Part shown: piece by piece, positions 1 to 13,531 of the stretch
Layout of the letters: the number at the start of each line of letters is the position of its first letter
Position numbering within the stretch: position 1 is the stretch's first letter
Assembly (NCBI RefSeq): GCF_001039355.2
Contig: NW_019775236.1
Coordinates: 254,130 to 318,129, forward strand
DNA length: 64,000 nt
Source: Lingula anatina
Taxonomy: Eukaryota > Brachiopoda > Lingulata > Lingulida > Lingulidae
Reading direction: 5' to 3'
The notes under the pieces: generated by a model
What the model was told of the DNA's origin: nothing
What the model saw: only the letters and a program-made list of their open reading frames with translations
Database searches by the model: none
Translations under genes and position numbers: made by a program

Positions 1-3000
1 TTTATCCAACTATTTTATTTGAAGGCGACATTGAATTTCCATTTGTTAAGCGTTATCATTGGGAAATCTGCGCTACAAAGCTGAATCCACAACCCAGTTG
101 ACCTTGTGCTATAAGCACGGCCACACGCTACCCGGCAACAATCGCTCACGTCTTGCTCGTTGCGTATTGCTGTACAACGCTAATCATTGGTCCTGTATTG
201 TGTGCGTGTATTTATGTTAATATATTTTTCCTGGCCAAGAAGTTAATGCCACTACGTCCCAGCACTAATTAGGTAAGTGAATTTTTTCATAAATGTCACG
301 TTAATTGAATCTCTATCATCATTTGCACGATGAGTTATTGAGGGAAGGGATTTGGAACTGCTCCTTAACAGGAAAGAAGCGTTTGTCAGTGTTAAACATT
401 AACGAATATGCATCACTTTCTTCCTTAAAAGGTAACCTTTTGTCTTAAAGGAAAAATATAACATGTTTTTGGTATGTTTTTGGTATGTTTTTCACTGTTA
501 TCGACAGTAAGCCTACTGTTGCTTTTTTTAACACCTAAAATTCCTGCCAGAAAGGCCCGTTGTCTCTTTTATGTACTAGGATCGATAGAATTTTCCAAGA
601 TCATGGCTACTTAGTTATGACCATATGTTTTAATTACTTTTCGTCGTCTCATACCGAAAGGAGAAGAAATGTGAAGAGATAAATGGGTCTCATGGGTATA
701 GGATACCAGATATGTAACGTATCTCAAGCCGAATTTTTTACAATTCAAATGGCTTCTGTAAGGTTTTGTCGGTTTCACTTTTGTTAACACCTCCTTAACG
801 GAATTTTGTAATAATAATAATAATAATATATGATTTTACATGTAACTTCTATTACTTACACGTAAAGTACGAATGCATTGTTCCAATCACATGGGCACAT
901 GATCAGATACCGAACGTGGGAAAAGTTTCACTTTTACAACAAACCAAACACATCTTCGATAAGATTATACCTATAAAAGATAGTGCGATAAGTTCGACGC
1001 GTCAAGTAAAATCGTATTAATGTACTTGCGCTTGCAATGTACTGAGCAAACAAAACATTGCAATGATAGCAGCAACGTTTTCTTTGTATCTTACATCACT
1101 GTTTCCTGTAAGTATCGTACAAGTAACGTTTATTGATTCCAAGGTAAACATATAATCGTAATGGCCGCCACGAAGGTAGGAATGAGTCTTTGAAATGCAT
1201 GGTATTACGTGTAAAATGTTTGATGAAAATATTAGTATTTCCGCAGCCTGTAAGTCATTTACGAAATTTGACAGTCACGCACCGTGATCGACTTATTGTT
1301 ATCAGAGGCAATGTAGCATACTTGCTTTTATAACATTAACGAGCGTTGCCATAACAACGGATTTGTTAGAAAACTCCGCGATTTAACATGATACTTGCAC
1401 ATCATTCGTGTCATTGGATGTGCACATCGATCATGTTTTAAAATTATGCTTCTGTCAAACCTGGGTTCATTGATATACTGTTATTGCTAGTTACCAAGGT
1501 AACAGAGCATACGAATCATTCAAAGTCATCGAGTCACAAGAAAAACATTTAAGCCATTATTCTGATTAATGAGTTTCAATCTGCTACATGGTAAATGGAG
1601 CTTTTGTCAAGAAAAAAGGGATCACATAAAACGGAATCCCTAATCACTGAAGGCAATATATCTAAAGGTGTTAATGGGGTTTCCAGAGCCGCCATTTCAA
1701 AACATTCCAAACTTGAAAAATGTTTGCACTGAGAATAGTTTGCGATTGATTAATAACTGCACAGGAAATAGTCCTTGGATTTCATTTTTTGGGATAATTA
1801 AATTCCATAAAAGCAATATGCACTTTTAACCATGTCTATTTTCATTGGGATATATTTTAAGTTTGTTTTCCTGTCACCATATTTAGCTTTGAAAAACAAC
1901 GAAGACAAAGAACGTATACTGTGGCAATTCTACCTCAATAGTGTCGTGGTTGCTTATTTACTAGGGATAATATTTGCGTTTACAGTTAATTTGAGCCACT
2001 AAACACAACGTTAAGATTTCAAAGAGGTGCGCTTTCCTTGTACACTACGAGTAGAATCTGCAATGTGACAATCTGATTTGTCAATTTTTAGAATAATGCA
2101 GTCACCACTGCATACAGAATATTGCATCCGAAACTCTAGAAAAAGACAGGAAAAACACAAAAGATTTTAGTAATGAATGGATATTCCTTATGACCAGTGC
2201 GGGTGGTGGAGGATACTGGACTGTCCACTCCACTTATGTAGCAACGTTAAAGACTCAGTGGAATTTAGTCATCAGGAAAGTGTGTCTATGCCAAACATTA
2301 GTACACTAAAACCTATATACAATATTCCTGGCCGCCCTCTTTGCATATCAAAAGCAAGCGCTCTGCCTAGAAACGTTCGGTTGGCTGAAAGGTAAGACTA
2401 GATGAATGTATAGTTTTAATTATATCATTTTCTATAAAGACAAGCCTGATTTATTTTCATCCCAAGTGAACAGGTTACTAATCTCAAAATATATTGGAAA
2501 AATAAAGAATGAGTATTCTTTATTATTTATCTTTGTTTGTTTCGCACTGATAGATTTTGAAAAACGTCAAATGCCACGCTATCTGTTAAATTTCCTGTAA
2601 GGTTCTGTGCAAGAAAAAATTCGTTTGCAAGTTTTGTAAGCCTGGCGAATTGCCTTTTTTTTTTTTTTTTTTTTTTTTTGAAGTTATGAAACGGGTTACT
2701 AAAATCAATCAAAACAGGAAAAGACGTCACATTGAAATTGTCATTGAATAGCAGTGCTTTATGGATTCTAGAGTGTTTTACCGTTTTTAACTATAAGGCA
2801 CAGTTAAGCTGATCGTTAAGTGCTCCCTAGAGATTGGTGCAAAAGTGCGCGCCCGGATGTAGAGATAAAGCTTTTGTATGTTGGCGGTAACAACGTAAAA
2901 AGCTCCAATCAATTTTATTATTTGAACTTTCTAGCTCTTCGCAATTTGATATTTTTCTGTGTCGTGTTTGTTTCCATTTCTTCCCTAGCTCCAAAACTGT

Positions 3001-4931
3001 ATGTTTCGAGTTCTAGCTTCCTTTTCGCTCCTGACTCATGAAAAGGACAAATTTTTATTTGATGAGAGCAAAAGGTAGACTACGGCGTTGAAAACAGGCA
3101 AAACAAACAGAATTAATCTTTGTTGTCCAAAACTATCGAAATAAGCTCTAGATATACACTATAACAATGACATTCGTCTATATAACGAGGCCTCTGGTTT
3201 AAGATCAGTACTACTTCACACAGGAGACGTAGGCATGTTTCTACTTACACAGCTTGTTTTAAGCTTTAACAAAACGCTTCCTGTGTTGACCATATCCCCA
3301 TGATATGACGAGGAGGTCCACCATATGGCTGTATTACGCACACGCACAATGTAGGCAAAAAGTATGATCTGGCTTCCGTTAAAATTGTTCTTTGTTGCGG
3401 CTTCTGTATTGTATATAATGTGATTATCTCTTCATGGCAGTACTCCAACACGAACACACAGGTGGACAGTACTCTACATGTTAGTTGTGATTAGTAACTA
3501 AGACCACATTAACAGAATGGCACTAAGTTCAACAATCTACATGATATAAGAGCGTTCGTCACAAAAAGGGGGAGGGCTGTTTTAGATTTCCAAATGTGTA
3601 AGCGGACAATATTTGTCTATTCTTTACAGAAGCGTTCAAAGTCCTATTTAAGAAATGATAAACCTTTAAAAAGGCATGCTATCCATAATTATCTACTGAA
3701 AAATATGCACGCATCCATATAAGCCTACAAACATGACTAAATCAATAATTTATCACCTAGATTTGCAAAATTTCCAAGATAACTGGGACTTTTAATATTT
3801 GCACAGAGCAGCCAGTTTTGTTTGTCGAATACACGCAACAGCAAGCTATTCCAGTGGGTATTGTCCTATGCTGTTCGCTTTAAAACGGATAACTAAATTC
3901 ATGCACGACACAATAGTCTAGTTGTGTTTGCGAATGGAATATGTTTGTGGGTTGCCGTATCATTTCTCTGATATGGGAGGTATTGACGCGTAATGTAGAT
4001 GGATTATCAAACAAAATATCCTGAAAACAAAGATAAGACGACTTAGTTGGCTCGCGATGTGAATATTAATACTTTGATGTCAAAAGCATTTGAAATGCCA
4101 CACCAGTAGTGCGATTTTTAAATGATATCGTTTTGCCGTTTCCCAAATGACTAGGAACTTCTCACAAAATTTCTAAAAATATTATGGAATAAACAAGATA
4201 TTTTTTTTTATTTTCAACCATATGTGTTTTTTTTTTTTTTTTTTTTTTTTTTTTGTGATCTTTTAAAGCGTTGATTTTATTGTATGTAGATATTGAGGCT
4301 TAATCTAAAAGAAAAAAGTATTCAGTAATAATTAGAATAAATTTTACGAAGTGATGCTCTCCAATTTTTTTCCCTTCAAAGTGTATCTTTAAAGGTGAAA
4401 ACGCTGTATGGGAATACTATTTTGAACTAATCAGAAAATGAGCGATTGCTTCTTATCCGACAGTATCTCCCCAAGTCGCGTGAATGATTAATGCAACTCA
4501 GTTATGTATCTGATTACTTGACGATGACTAAAGTACCAGTTTTTTCTGTACATTTACGTTAGTCAAGCCTTTCCTTTTGTCACCGCAAAAAATTAACACG
4601 GTTCGTTGACGCAAAAACAAACATCTCCACTAGAATATTGTCATAACAGTGAGGAAAAACAGTTTGTGGAAGTTCCGTGCGTTACGTATATACGTTGACA
4701 TGCATATTGACAATTCTCTTGAGCAAATAGAGACCTTAAGAAGTAATCCCCTCAACTAATATCCACGCCAGGCCTTCAATCGATCCGTTCTAATGTACAT
4801 TGATCAATGCGACTCGAGTCCCCAATAAATACAGCCATGTGGCAATTATCGTTGCAGATCCCCGTTGGTGACAGGACGAGGAAAAGGTAATTTTTCCTTA
4901 TGAAAATATGAACCAAGATTGAAACGCATCC
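1..4931. other. Gene-poor left flank
   Basis: I see no supportable coding exon, RNA gene or mobile element here. Open frames are short (at most about 73 codons) and lack family resemblance or splice-site support. The stretch is AT-rich and holds T homopolymers near 2656-2680 and 4228-4254 and a short AAT run near 811. It may contain distal 5' exons or regulatory DNA of the gene starting at 4932, but nothing in the sequence decides this. Confidence 0.5.
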
Positions 4932-5702
4932 ATGGTGCTTCCTGGTCAGGTCTCCCGAAAGCAAGCGACCGAAGCGTCCACGCCGACAGACCCCTTGGTC
5001 ATAGGGAGGGACAGCGCACGGAAAGGACAGTTCACATTCAGCATGAGCCAAAGCATTTCCCCCACCCTCTCTGTCAAGTCTTCGGGACAGGGTCCACACA
5101 ACTACGACAAATACGCCCGTCAGGCTTGCCAGAAACGGCCTACGGCTGACGTGGAACAATTCTTATGTTTTGTTAGAGACTGTCAAAGTTTACCGGCACG
5201 GGAGAAGACAGACTTAGCGCTAAAAAAGAAGCCGCTTCTTCCGGGAATTGGAGAAACGAATCCAGAGGCAAATCATCCCAGTTCTCATGCAATTTTTCCT
5301 ACAAACAATGATGACATTGACGAGGAGATGGAATTATACTTAAACAATAATGTGCGTAAAAGAACACCTAGTCCGTTACTGGGGAACGTCAGTCCGCGAT
5401 CAACACAGACATTGGAGCCAATTTCGCCTAATAGACTCTCAAGATCACGATCTCTAAAGGATAAAAACAATCTTAACGGAAATAGTAAGAAAGGGCTGAC
5501 TAGGACAAGATCCGATCCCGTTCGACGAGCAACAGCCCTCACACACCATCTACCGCCGCTGGAACATCAGAATGTTCCCGATAGGCCCTCAGCACCTCCG
5601 CCAAGTGTCACTCCTCCATGTCCTACGGACTCTGATGAAGATGACGGTGACTCGGCTGGTGATTGTTGTGAATCCCCAGTGGATTTCATAGACCCACAGT
5701 AA
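4932..5702 (+). CDS. Unrecognised Ser/Pro-rich, probably disordered 256-aa protein
   Basis: I do not recognise this protein. It is a single open frame of 256 codons, with an in-frame TGA (4920-4922) just before the first ATG, so 4932 is the only start unless an upstream exon is spliced in. The composition differs from the AT-rich flanks and looks coding. The N-terminal half has a region with Cys and basic residues around 85-115. The remainder is low complexity: several Ser/Thr-Pro sites (RTPSPLL, NVSPRS, EPISPN), two basic RxRS sites (RSRSLK, RTRSDP) that could be kinase or 14-3-3 sites, a proline-rich stretch near residue 220 and an acidic tail (DSDEDDGDS). Residues near 204-212 read LPPLEHQNV, close to a motif in the convergent gene at 12056-13531. 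No signal peptide or membrane segment is visible. It could be the last exon of a longer gene. Confidence 0.55.
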   Translation: MVLPGQVSRKQATEASTPTDPLVIGRDSARKGQFTFSMSQSISPTLSVKSSGQGPHNYDKYARQACQKRPTADVEQFLCFVRDCQSLPAREKTDLALKKKPLLPGIGETNPEANHPSSHAIFPTNNDDIDEEMELYLNNNVRKRTPSPLLGNVSPRSTQTLEPISPNRLSRSRSLKDKNNLNGNSKKGLTRTRSDPVRRATALTHHLPPLEHQNVPDRPSAPPPSVTPPCPTDSDEDDGDSAGDCCESPVDFIDPQ

Positions 5703-8700
5703 CAAAAGAGGTCGAATTATCTAAGTGTATTTTTACATTGTATGTCAAGTAATTATTTTGGTTCAACAATGTAGCAAATATGAGTCGTTTAGTTGTGTTT
5801 TTTCTCTATAATTTTGGTATTAATATATCAGTATATGTGCTAAACTTTAAATTTAAGAAACTGTGTACAGTATTTGTTATTTAAGGAATGGGTTAAGTTA
5901 AATTGCATAGCAAATTTTATAGATAAACGATAAAATGTGACTTTTATATGTTGTTATAGTGTATATGTCAGTCTTATTTCTAGCCTGTCCAATTTTGAGA
6001 CTCAGTCGAAAATTTTGTCATATAAATAAGTAGAGGAGGTCTCCTAATTGATCCTCTCAGTTTGGCAAAACGACTTACAACGATGCACAAGGATGATTAA
6101 AGACCGTTAATTGCTTATTTCTATTTGGTAATTAATTGAATTAACTTATATTGTTGGTGTGCAAGAATTATGAAACGTCACACAAGATGTACGTGATTTA
6201 CCACATTCTTCCACATCATCTGTCTCCAATAATTTGTAGTCGTGGTTGGTTGGAGGATCGACTGTAAAAACACCACTTTGGCTACAGTCTATTGAATAAT
6301 CAACACTTACCCCCCACCCCACCATGGGGCAATTGGGTTCGTTGGTGATTTGCGATACTGACACACAGTGTAAAAAGTTGTCTTTTAGATGTGTATGGGG
6401 TATTTATGGGATACTGTTAAAAGGGTAGTCAGTTTTAATGGCAACATGATATATTATATGAAATAGTGATGACACCCTTAAGGCAAAAAAATCAAAGACA
6501 CTATTGTTGCAATGACTTTGGGTCACATCACTGATATGCCACTTTTATTTGTAGCATGTGTGGTAACAATTCTGGCAAATAATCAAAAGATTTTAAGGTT
6601 ACAACCACCCCGAGAGAAAGTAGCTTTAGGAAGTATAATGACTTGAAAGATCTATAGACATGAAAATATACAACAGAAGTCTTGAATCACTAAAATACGG
6701 AAGGTCATGTTCTAGAATGTGGAGAAGTCAAGCTGCCAGCATTGGATTTTCAAAAAATTGAATTAATCTGATAGATTAATGATGGACGATTGAAACACGT
6801 TAAACAATTTCTACAATAGAAATCATAATAGTCCAGAGACCAGTTTTACCTCCAGGCATATGACTTCATTGACCAAGCTTTCATGCCCTGCCCAGGCACT
6901 ATTTTAATATCATTAAAAATTCATACTTGTTCGGTATACGATAATGATTTTATACCGCTAATTCAAAATGGTGCTAAATACTGCAATTAGTACATGTGCT
7001 ATACTTTTATTTGTCTTCAAAATAATCCAATTAATTATTCATAGCAATTAAATATCACGTTTTTAAGTCATGTGTGAGTTTGTTGAATTTATTCTATTTA
7101 TTTAGCATCCTGCATTTGGATGTCCACTACTTTAGCCAATACGGATTTCACGTAGCATCTGTTGATTTCTTAGTAAATCAATCAGGCTTTTCATAGGGAG
7201 AACAATTGCTATTGGCACCCTCCGAGTTAACGATAAATAATAATTAAATGATGAGCGTTTTTTCCTTATTCTTATCATTGCGGTTAATTGTGCAAGTGTC
7301 AGTTCTCTAACGATTGAAGTCTGTTTGCTTTACCACGTCTGTATTTGAATTGGACGCTACAAAAGCAACAACGTGTCAAAACAGTAATTCAAGTATTAGC
7401 AACTCTCATACCTAAACCAGATGGTTTAAAATGAAAGAGGAAATTATCTCGAGCGTCATTGATGTAAGCAATGAAAGTTCTTGGATTAAAACATTGAGAA
7501 CACCATCTGGAAACCCCAAATTCCAATTAATTATAATAAGTCAAATAAAAATTTCTCATAACACATTAAAATAATGCTTTAAAATGTAACATGATACTAA
7601 TAGACCGAGATAGTTATCACTCTGAGTTTCGCTGACATTTATTATCAGCATTAAAGAGCGTATGCTGATAGAGTTCTGTTATAGTCAGTGATCTGACGCA
7701 CAGGGTTGATGTGTCCAATGCTACTTAATTAATAGATTTATGGTTATTTAACTTTTTATGACAAGGGTTTTCATAATGAATTAATTGAAAAAACGAGAAC
7801 ATTAGTAGTTGATTGCCATTTAGTCATCTTCATAGCGAAAAAAAACATAGCGAAAAGGCGAGTTTGAAAATATTTAAAACTTAAAGTATTTATTAACTTC
7901 TAGCATATGGTCGATTTACTTTTAAATTTGCCTTAATGCTATGTTAGCATGTCCTTGTCAAGGACGTATAAAAATCAATCTGACAAGCAAAAAAAAATCT
8001 TACTGGGACTTATGTAAAAACAGTGAAATGTTTTTAGACTTATGTAAGAAAAAAACTATCGTTATACAACACACAAGATAAAACAAGACGCAGGCAGCAA
8101 ATCGATATCTAAAATACAAGTTTCACGGTTGACGGACAAGATCGATCATGCTGACAGGCTGTCATTCTGCCGTTCATCTAAGACTGATCAATTCCGCTTA
8201 ACCCGGGTCAGGCTGGTTACGCATGAAATTAGGATAATGTCTGTGTTTACATGTCCTCAGAAACCTGATGACAATAACATATCATAATTATACCATATTT
8301 TTATTCAACAAATATTGTCGATATTATTTTCATAAAATAGCTTCACCTTTGCGATCATTACGTTTATAGAATCTTTGCCATTTTGAATGGCAGAGTGCAA
8401 TGGACCAACTTTAAGCAATCAAAGAAGCTGATTTTATGATGCTTACCAAGCATGATAGACGGTGTTGAATAGCCTACAGACGAAAATCTAGTCTAGAATA
8501 GCGGGGACGCCCTTGTAAGTTGAATAATTTTTTCCCGAAATTATATCTAATGTTGTAAATTGATAGTTTTAAAAACCGAATGAAGGAAAACACTAAGCCG
8601 AAACGTTGGAGAGAGGTGGAGACATAGGGCCTATATGAAGCCGTTTTTTAACACAGAAAAATTCCCTTGCAATGACTGATTAAAAAAAATCAAAGTACCA

Positions 8701-11700
8701 TCTTGCCTCCTAGTCCGACAGAATCGGGCAAATGTTTATCCGTATTAAACCTGTTATCCGCCTTGCTAAGAGCCTCATGTTAAAAGAAAGGCTCTGAGGC
8801 AGTTTAATCTAAAAGAGAAAATTATCGATCACTTGAAAGGGCTCTCGGGGTTTTCCTGATCAAAAATATCGACAGTTTTCGTTAAAAACAAGTTAAGGTG
8901 CAACTATCCGGTTTGGCATTCATCATTCCCTTCTTATTAATTGAAATTGAAATGTCTTTATGTCTTAATTTTTTTTTTTGTATTTCGCAAGACAACATGT
9001 TGTCGAATGTTTCTAATGCGTGTCCGCTTTCGACTACGAAATGTAATCTGTGTGACAACATGCGATCGTTCATGTGAACTTTTCCCCCGGGTTATTTACC
9101 CCATTTATCCACCCGAATTCTAAATACATAACTCCAGGCAGAATGAAATCAATTTCATTTGAAACAATGCCATTTCTTTATCTAACAGTTATTGATATAC
9201 TCTCAAGGGCCATTGTTTTCTTGTTTATTAACATGCGTTGTAAACTTGACCACTATTCCATGTGATCAGTCGCTGCAATTCTTATCAGACGACAATGGGA
9301 ATCTTAAATGTTAACCTGTAGTGTGTGTGTGTGTGTGTGTGCACGCGCGCAAGCACGTGTGTGCGTGCATCCCCCCGCGCACGCATTTGTGTGAGAGAGA
9401 GATAAAAGAGAAAGTGTTTGCGTGTTCCCATACAGAAGTGTCTATATCTATATACATCTACTGGAAGACCTGCAGCGTTCAAGTGGTCTCTCTTTCTAAT
9501 GCCAGTTGGCAACGAAATATCGAAGAAAAAGAACCAAGTCCCTGTTTTGTTCATCGCCTCCGTTGAGGCGGTGGCTATTAGGCGGGGTGAAAGACCTGTC
9601 GGACCGGTCAATAGATCAGCGATTGTTATAGCCTCCGGTAATAGCTGAAAACCAGTAAAGTAATCGGATGAAATTAATAACTCTCATTTTCACACGTATA
9701 AAATCGATAGACGGAACAAAAATACACGATTCAAATGTTTAATAGAAATAAAGTAGTCGCCAGAGTCATTAGGAATTAATGGAACTTAAACAAAATGAGA
9801 GGTAGAAAATTATTATTCTTGCGCATCGCAATGAAAAATCTATAGATCTGCTTCTACGTAAGATTTCGGAAAATAGCTGCTCTGCGTCCAAATTTAGGTC
9901 CAGTGACGTCTTTTAAGTCAAACACGTACCTACCTGTACTCAGTATTGTACTCAATGAAGTCGTTGAGTTAATTAACGGAGAGTGATTAAATATGCAAAT
10001 CACTTCAATAATGTTTATTCTTTTGGAAGAACAGGTAATATTCGATGCATAGCTGTGGTTAATACTGCTTAGCCGGCGCCTAGCTTTGAGGGTCTACTTC
10101 AAAACGATCATTTAATATTTAATCACACATGATTGTTTGCGTGGAAGTTAATTAAGTCGCGATAGCACATTATTAGCGATGTAAATCTTATGATCTGTAT
10201 TGGCTCTTTCTCCCAAAACAACCCCAGCACAAATACGAACCAGTACAATGAAAAAGCCGTATTGTAGCCGACTTAGTTATTCAAGTAAATTTTGAGAGAA
10301 GCATTTCATACATCACTGAGTCTATGAAACTCTACATAATAACATATGTAAATGATACTAAATGTACCTTGGGCGCGTGCACGCTCAAACTGCTGTATGC
10401 GTTTAGAATGGTTTGGCTTCAACACTGTCTTAAGTCTCAGTAGTATTACTTGTAAATGACATCAACTTATCTCTCCTCATAGTCATATACACCAAAGCCT
10501 TTGTGAAATTAATTGATAAAAGAGAAAAATGTCAAAAATAGGGTCGGCTGTTTAATGAAAATATTCCTTTTTTAATAGATATTATTTCTTTAACAAGTAA
10601 AGCAAAAACTTATTTGTCAAATACACGGCTTAAATGGTATTTTAAAATAACAAAAGTAAAAAATCGTACATTCAAGATAATCAACAGAGAATGCCACTGC
10701 GCGTGCGTGTGCGCGTGTACCCCCTAGTGCCCCTCCCCTCTTCAAAATATTATTAAATGATATTTTACAAGGAAAAATAATTAAGACCATCTGTTTCTTT
10801 AAGAACTATATTTTTCTTTCTTAATATACAGTTTGCAATGTATAAAATGTACAGCACCGATAAAATGCTCCTTTACTATATAGTTGATCCTTACAAAGGA
10901 CAAAGTACGCCATACATACAAAAAAAAAAGAAAAATAAGGAAAAAGGCAGTGCTTGTGGCACTTGTCGTAGTAATAAATTGAACAAATCACAGACAGTAC
11001 GTTTACAACGCTATCAAATTACATTCCATTACTAATCGGTCACAAATTTCCTTCACTTGAAATGATTATCATGAAGCACAGGCTTATCAAAATTGTCTTA
11101 CAGTATGTATATACCTGTAGATAGTTTTTATATGAGAAATAATAACTTAACTCAAAAGTTTAAACAGGGTCAGTGATTGTCGAATATGTAAATTACGATT
11201 GTAAAAAATATATCAGACCGAAATTCTTTTCGGTTGTTTCATGTTCCTGTACGTTGCCGTGGCAGCTTACCGAGATAAATCTGTCCCAGCTCACTTATGT
11301 TGCATATTGTAACCACAATGAATTAACAAAGGATGATTTAAGCAAATATAGGACAAAAAGGAACAGAAAATGAAAACTGGTCCGAACAAACAACACTTGT
11401 CAATATAGCCTTTGCTTCATTCAAGCCAGGATCAATTTTGTTTCTATTCTGTCTTGTTCGGCAAATATAGCAAAGTATGTGTACAGTAATTTATGAGTAG
11501 CGTCAATCGTTTGCAGCTTATCAGGTTTTACAAAATAAATACTCGTGCTAAGAAAAGGCATTTCAATTTATAGTTAAAGTACTTAAGAGAACATTTAACA
11601 CGGATTAATTTCGTAATATAATATAAAAACAGCTTATTATATCGATAAAGAGTGCACCATTAAAATTCCTTTGGCAAGTCGATCCTAGGAGTGGCAGTTG

Positions 11701-12055
11701 CAGTAGTTTTAAACAATGAAATCACATAAAAGCAAATACCGTTTGTAAACATTAAAGGTACAATACTAATTGTTTTCCCATTGGCCTATGCTTTTGACAC
11801 TTTGTCAAAACAAAAGCAAATATATCATATTTGCAGGAAAATTTTCAGATTGAAGAGTGAAACGTGAAGCTAAGGCACATCAATAGAATAACTGTGATGA
11901 CGTAGTTCGCTACCTTAAGATATAGATACATGTACGCTTGAAGGCATTACAAGAGTTACTGTACATATAATGCTCATCTATACTCTAAAGGTATATCACA
12001 ACTGTATCGTGTACGTTTTTTGCTTTTTTTTTCAAATAAAAATCTAGCACATGCC
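5703..12055. other. Convergent intergenic region
   Basis: This is the 3' side of both flanking genes. I see no exon with splice support and no recognisable transposon. It contains a GT dinucleotide tract merging into alternating purine-pyrimidine sequence (9319-9365), a second short GC/GT alternating tract near 10700-10718 and small A/T runs. The short open frames over the GT tract are repeat-driven. Confidence 0.5.
9319..9365. repeat. GT microsatellite with alternating purine-pyrimidine flank
   Basis: About eleven GT units run into a GCACGCGCGCAAGCACGTGTG-like stretch. Such alternating purine-pyrimidine DNA can adopt left-handed structure, but no function is implied by the sequence alone. 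Confidence 0.85.
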
Positions 12056-13531
12056 CTAACCAACGAGAGATTCTGCAAAACTGGCCCCAGTAGGTCCTCC
12101 AATCAGAGAGGTAGCTGCTGGAACGTTTTTCTTGATCACTTTAGAGTGTTCAAGAGGGGGGAGCTTGAGCACCTTAATGGGGCGACCCCTCCCCCTAAGT
12201 CCACTCAAGTCGGAGAGTCCTTGGGATTTTCGCATTGCCCCCGCGTTGGAATTAGAGAAGCGTTCAGAAGCAAACTTGGTGTATATGTTTGGATCAATGA
12301 TGACATCGTCCATCGCTGGGACTGTTCGGACCCCTATAGCACTCTGTGTGTCGTCCAGAGAGATGTATCTCCTCACTGCTGGATGACCTCTTCTGTCTGT
12401 TTTGCGGTGATGTGGAGTCCACTTTATAACGCGGTGGAGGTTGGAATCCTCTGCGGTTCTCGTCCGCATTACTCGTTCCCTGAGAGGGTGCTGGGACTCC
12501 CTCTCTGGGGCAACAGGAGAGAATTCCGTTGGGATAGTTTGAGACTGGTACGTAATATTGCCCGTAGAAACATTATTGTCACTTGAATATAGAGAAGCCT
12601 CAGAATCGCCTGAGCTTGTACTCTGGAGAGAGCCGATGGTGGTAACTCCATCGAGTGACAAAGATTGAAGCTGATTTGTGATTTCCTTTGGTTCAACAGC
12701 TTCACTTTCTTCTATAGAGTTCCCTTCTTGCCAAGTCAGTTTTCTTGTCGGTGGGATTCTTTCTATGGGAGATGACGGTCGGGCTGGCGCCACCATCTCG
12801 GGACTTTCCCGTCCGTCTGGTGAATACCGAACTTCGCTACTGTTCTTGGCACGGAGTTCTGCCGACCTGTTAAACGTGGTGGAGGGGGCGCGGGGGGCGA
12901 TGGGTTCTGCGGTGGGCACCACCACCGGCTGTCTTCTGGGGCCCATGGCGGATTTCGGGCGGATGCTGATTTTACTAAGCACCTTCTTTTCAGATTGGCG
13001 AGGTGTTTCTTCGGCAATTTCAGCTGACTGGATCGCCGTTGTTTGTGTATCCATGGTTCCATTATTTTCAAATTCAACAGATTTCATACGATATCTCCTG
13101 CGTCTAACATTGGCGGTGGACAGTGCAGTACGCACCCTGCCGTCCTGTTTGTCATCAGGGTTGTCCATCGATGTTTTCGACCGTCTATGTAGGTGTTGCG
13201 GCGGTCTTTCTGGAAGGATGTCCGTGCTACGACGAAGCTCATACAACCTCCTCGGACAGAGATTGGTGTCTGTTGACGAGATATTCACATCATTGTCTTT
13301 ATCGCCTTCACTGTCACTATTCAAAGCAAACTCCTGGAAGCGTTTGTTCAGAGTTTCTTGATCTTGTAAAAATCGCATCAACAGGTCCCTTTTAGACTTT
13401 TTGAAGGTGTCATTCATCTCTGACAAGACGACTTCAGCTCCATCTTGTTCGTCTGACAGCGACTTAGAGTTAGACGCACTTCCCTGATCCAAGCCGCTGT
13501 CGTTACTACTGTTACTTGAGCTGTCACTCAT
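12056..13531 (-). CDS. Unrecognised 491-aa Ser/Arg-rich, largely disordered protein
   Basis: This is a 491-codon uninterrupted frame, by far the longest intronless frame in the window, with an in-frame TAA 18 bases before the ATG at 13531. I do not recognise the family. It opens with a Ser/Asn/Asp-rich stretch (MSDSSSNSSNDSGLDQG). A short charged segment at about residues 40-70, containing KKSKRDLLMRFLQDQETLNK, is predicted by eye to be helical. Long low-complexity Ser/Pro/Arg regions with SP and TP sites follow, then a basic region around 360-390. The C-terminal third (RRYISLDDTQ, IDPNIYTKF, PIKVLKLPPLEHSKV) looks more constrained. Charged and Ser-rich content suggests a regulatory or scaffold protein, but this is inference. 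It lies convergent to the 4932-5702 gene, which has a matching LPPLEH motif. No membrane segment is visible. Confidence 0.65.
   Translation of the reverse strand: MSDSSSNSSNDSGLDQGSASNSKSLSDEQDGAEVVLSEMNDTFKKSKRDLLMRFLQDQETLNKRFQEFALNSDSEGDKDNDVNISSTDTNLCPRRLYELRRSTDILPERPPQHLHRRSKTSMDNPDDKQDGRVRTALSTANVRRRRYRMKSVEFENNGTMDTQTTAIQSAEIAEETPRQSEKKVLSKISIRPKSAMGPRRQPVVVPTAEPIAPRAPSTTFNRSAELRAKNSSEVRYSPDGRESPEMVAPARPSSPIERIPPTRKLTWQEGNSIEESEAVEPKEITNQLQSLSLDGVTTIGSLQSTSSGDSEASLYSSDNNVSTGNITYQSQTIPTEFSPVAPERESQHPLRERVMRTRTAEDSNLHRVIKWTPHHRKTDRRGHPAVRRYISLDDTQSAIGVRTVPAMDDVIIDPNIYTKFASERFSNSNAGAMRKSQGLSDLSGLRGRGRPIKVLKLPPLEHSKVIKKNVPAATSLIGGPTGASFAESLVG

Noticed and set aside
2177-2395. 72-codon frame on + strand in the left flank
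   Set aside because: No family resemblance, no splice-site support and codon content like the surrounding non-coding DNA.
4776-5159. 127-codon minus-strand frame overlapping the 256-aa gene
   Set aside because: Antisense shadow of the better-supported + strand frame; no recognisable domain.
9285-9648. Overlapping frames on both strands around the GT repeat
   Set aside because: Frames are driven by the dinucleotide repeat and encode low-complexity Cys/Val or His/Thr runs.
12678-13361. 227-codon + strand frame
   Set aside because: Antisense shadow of the 491-aa minus-strand ORF.
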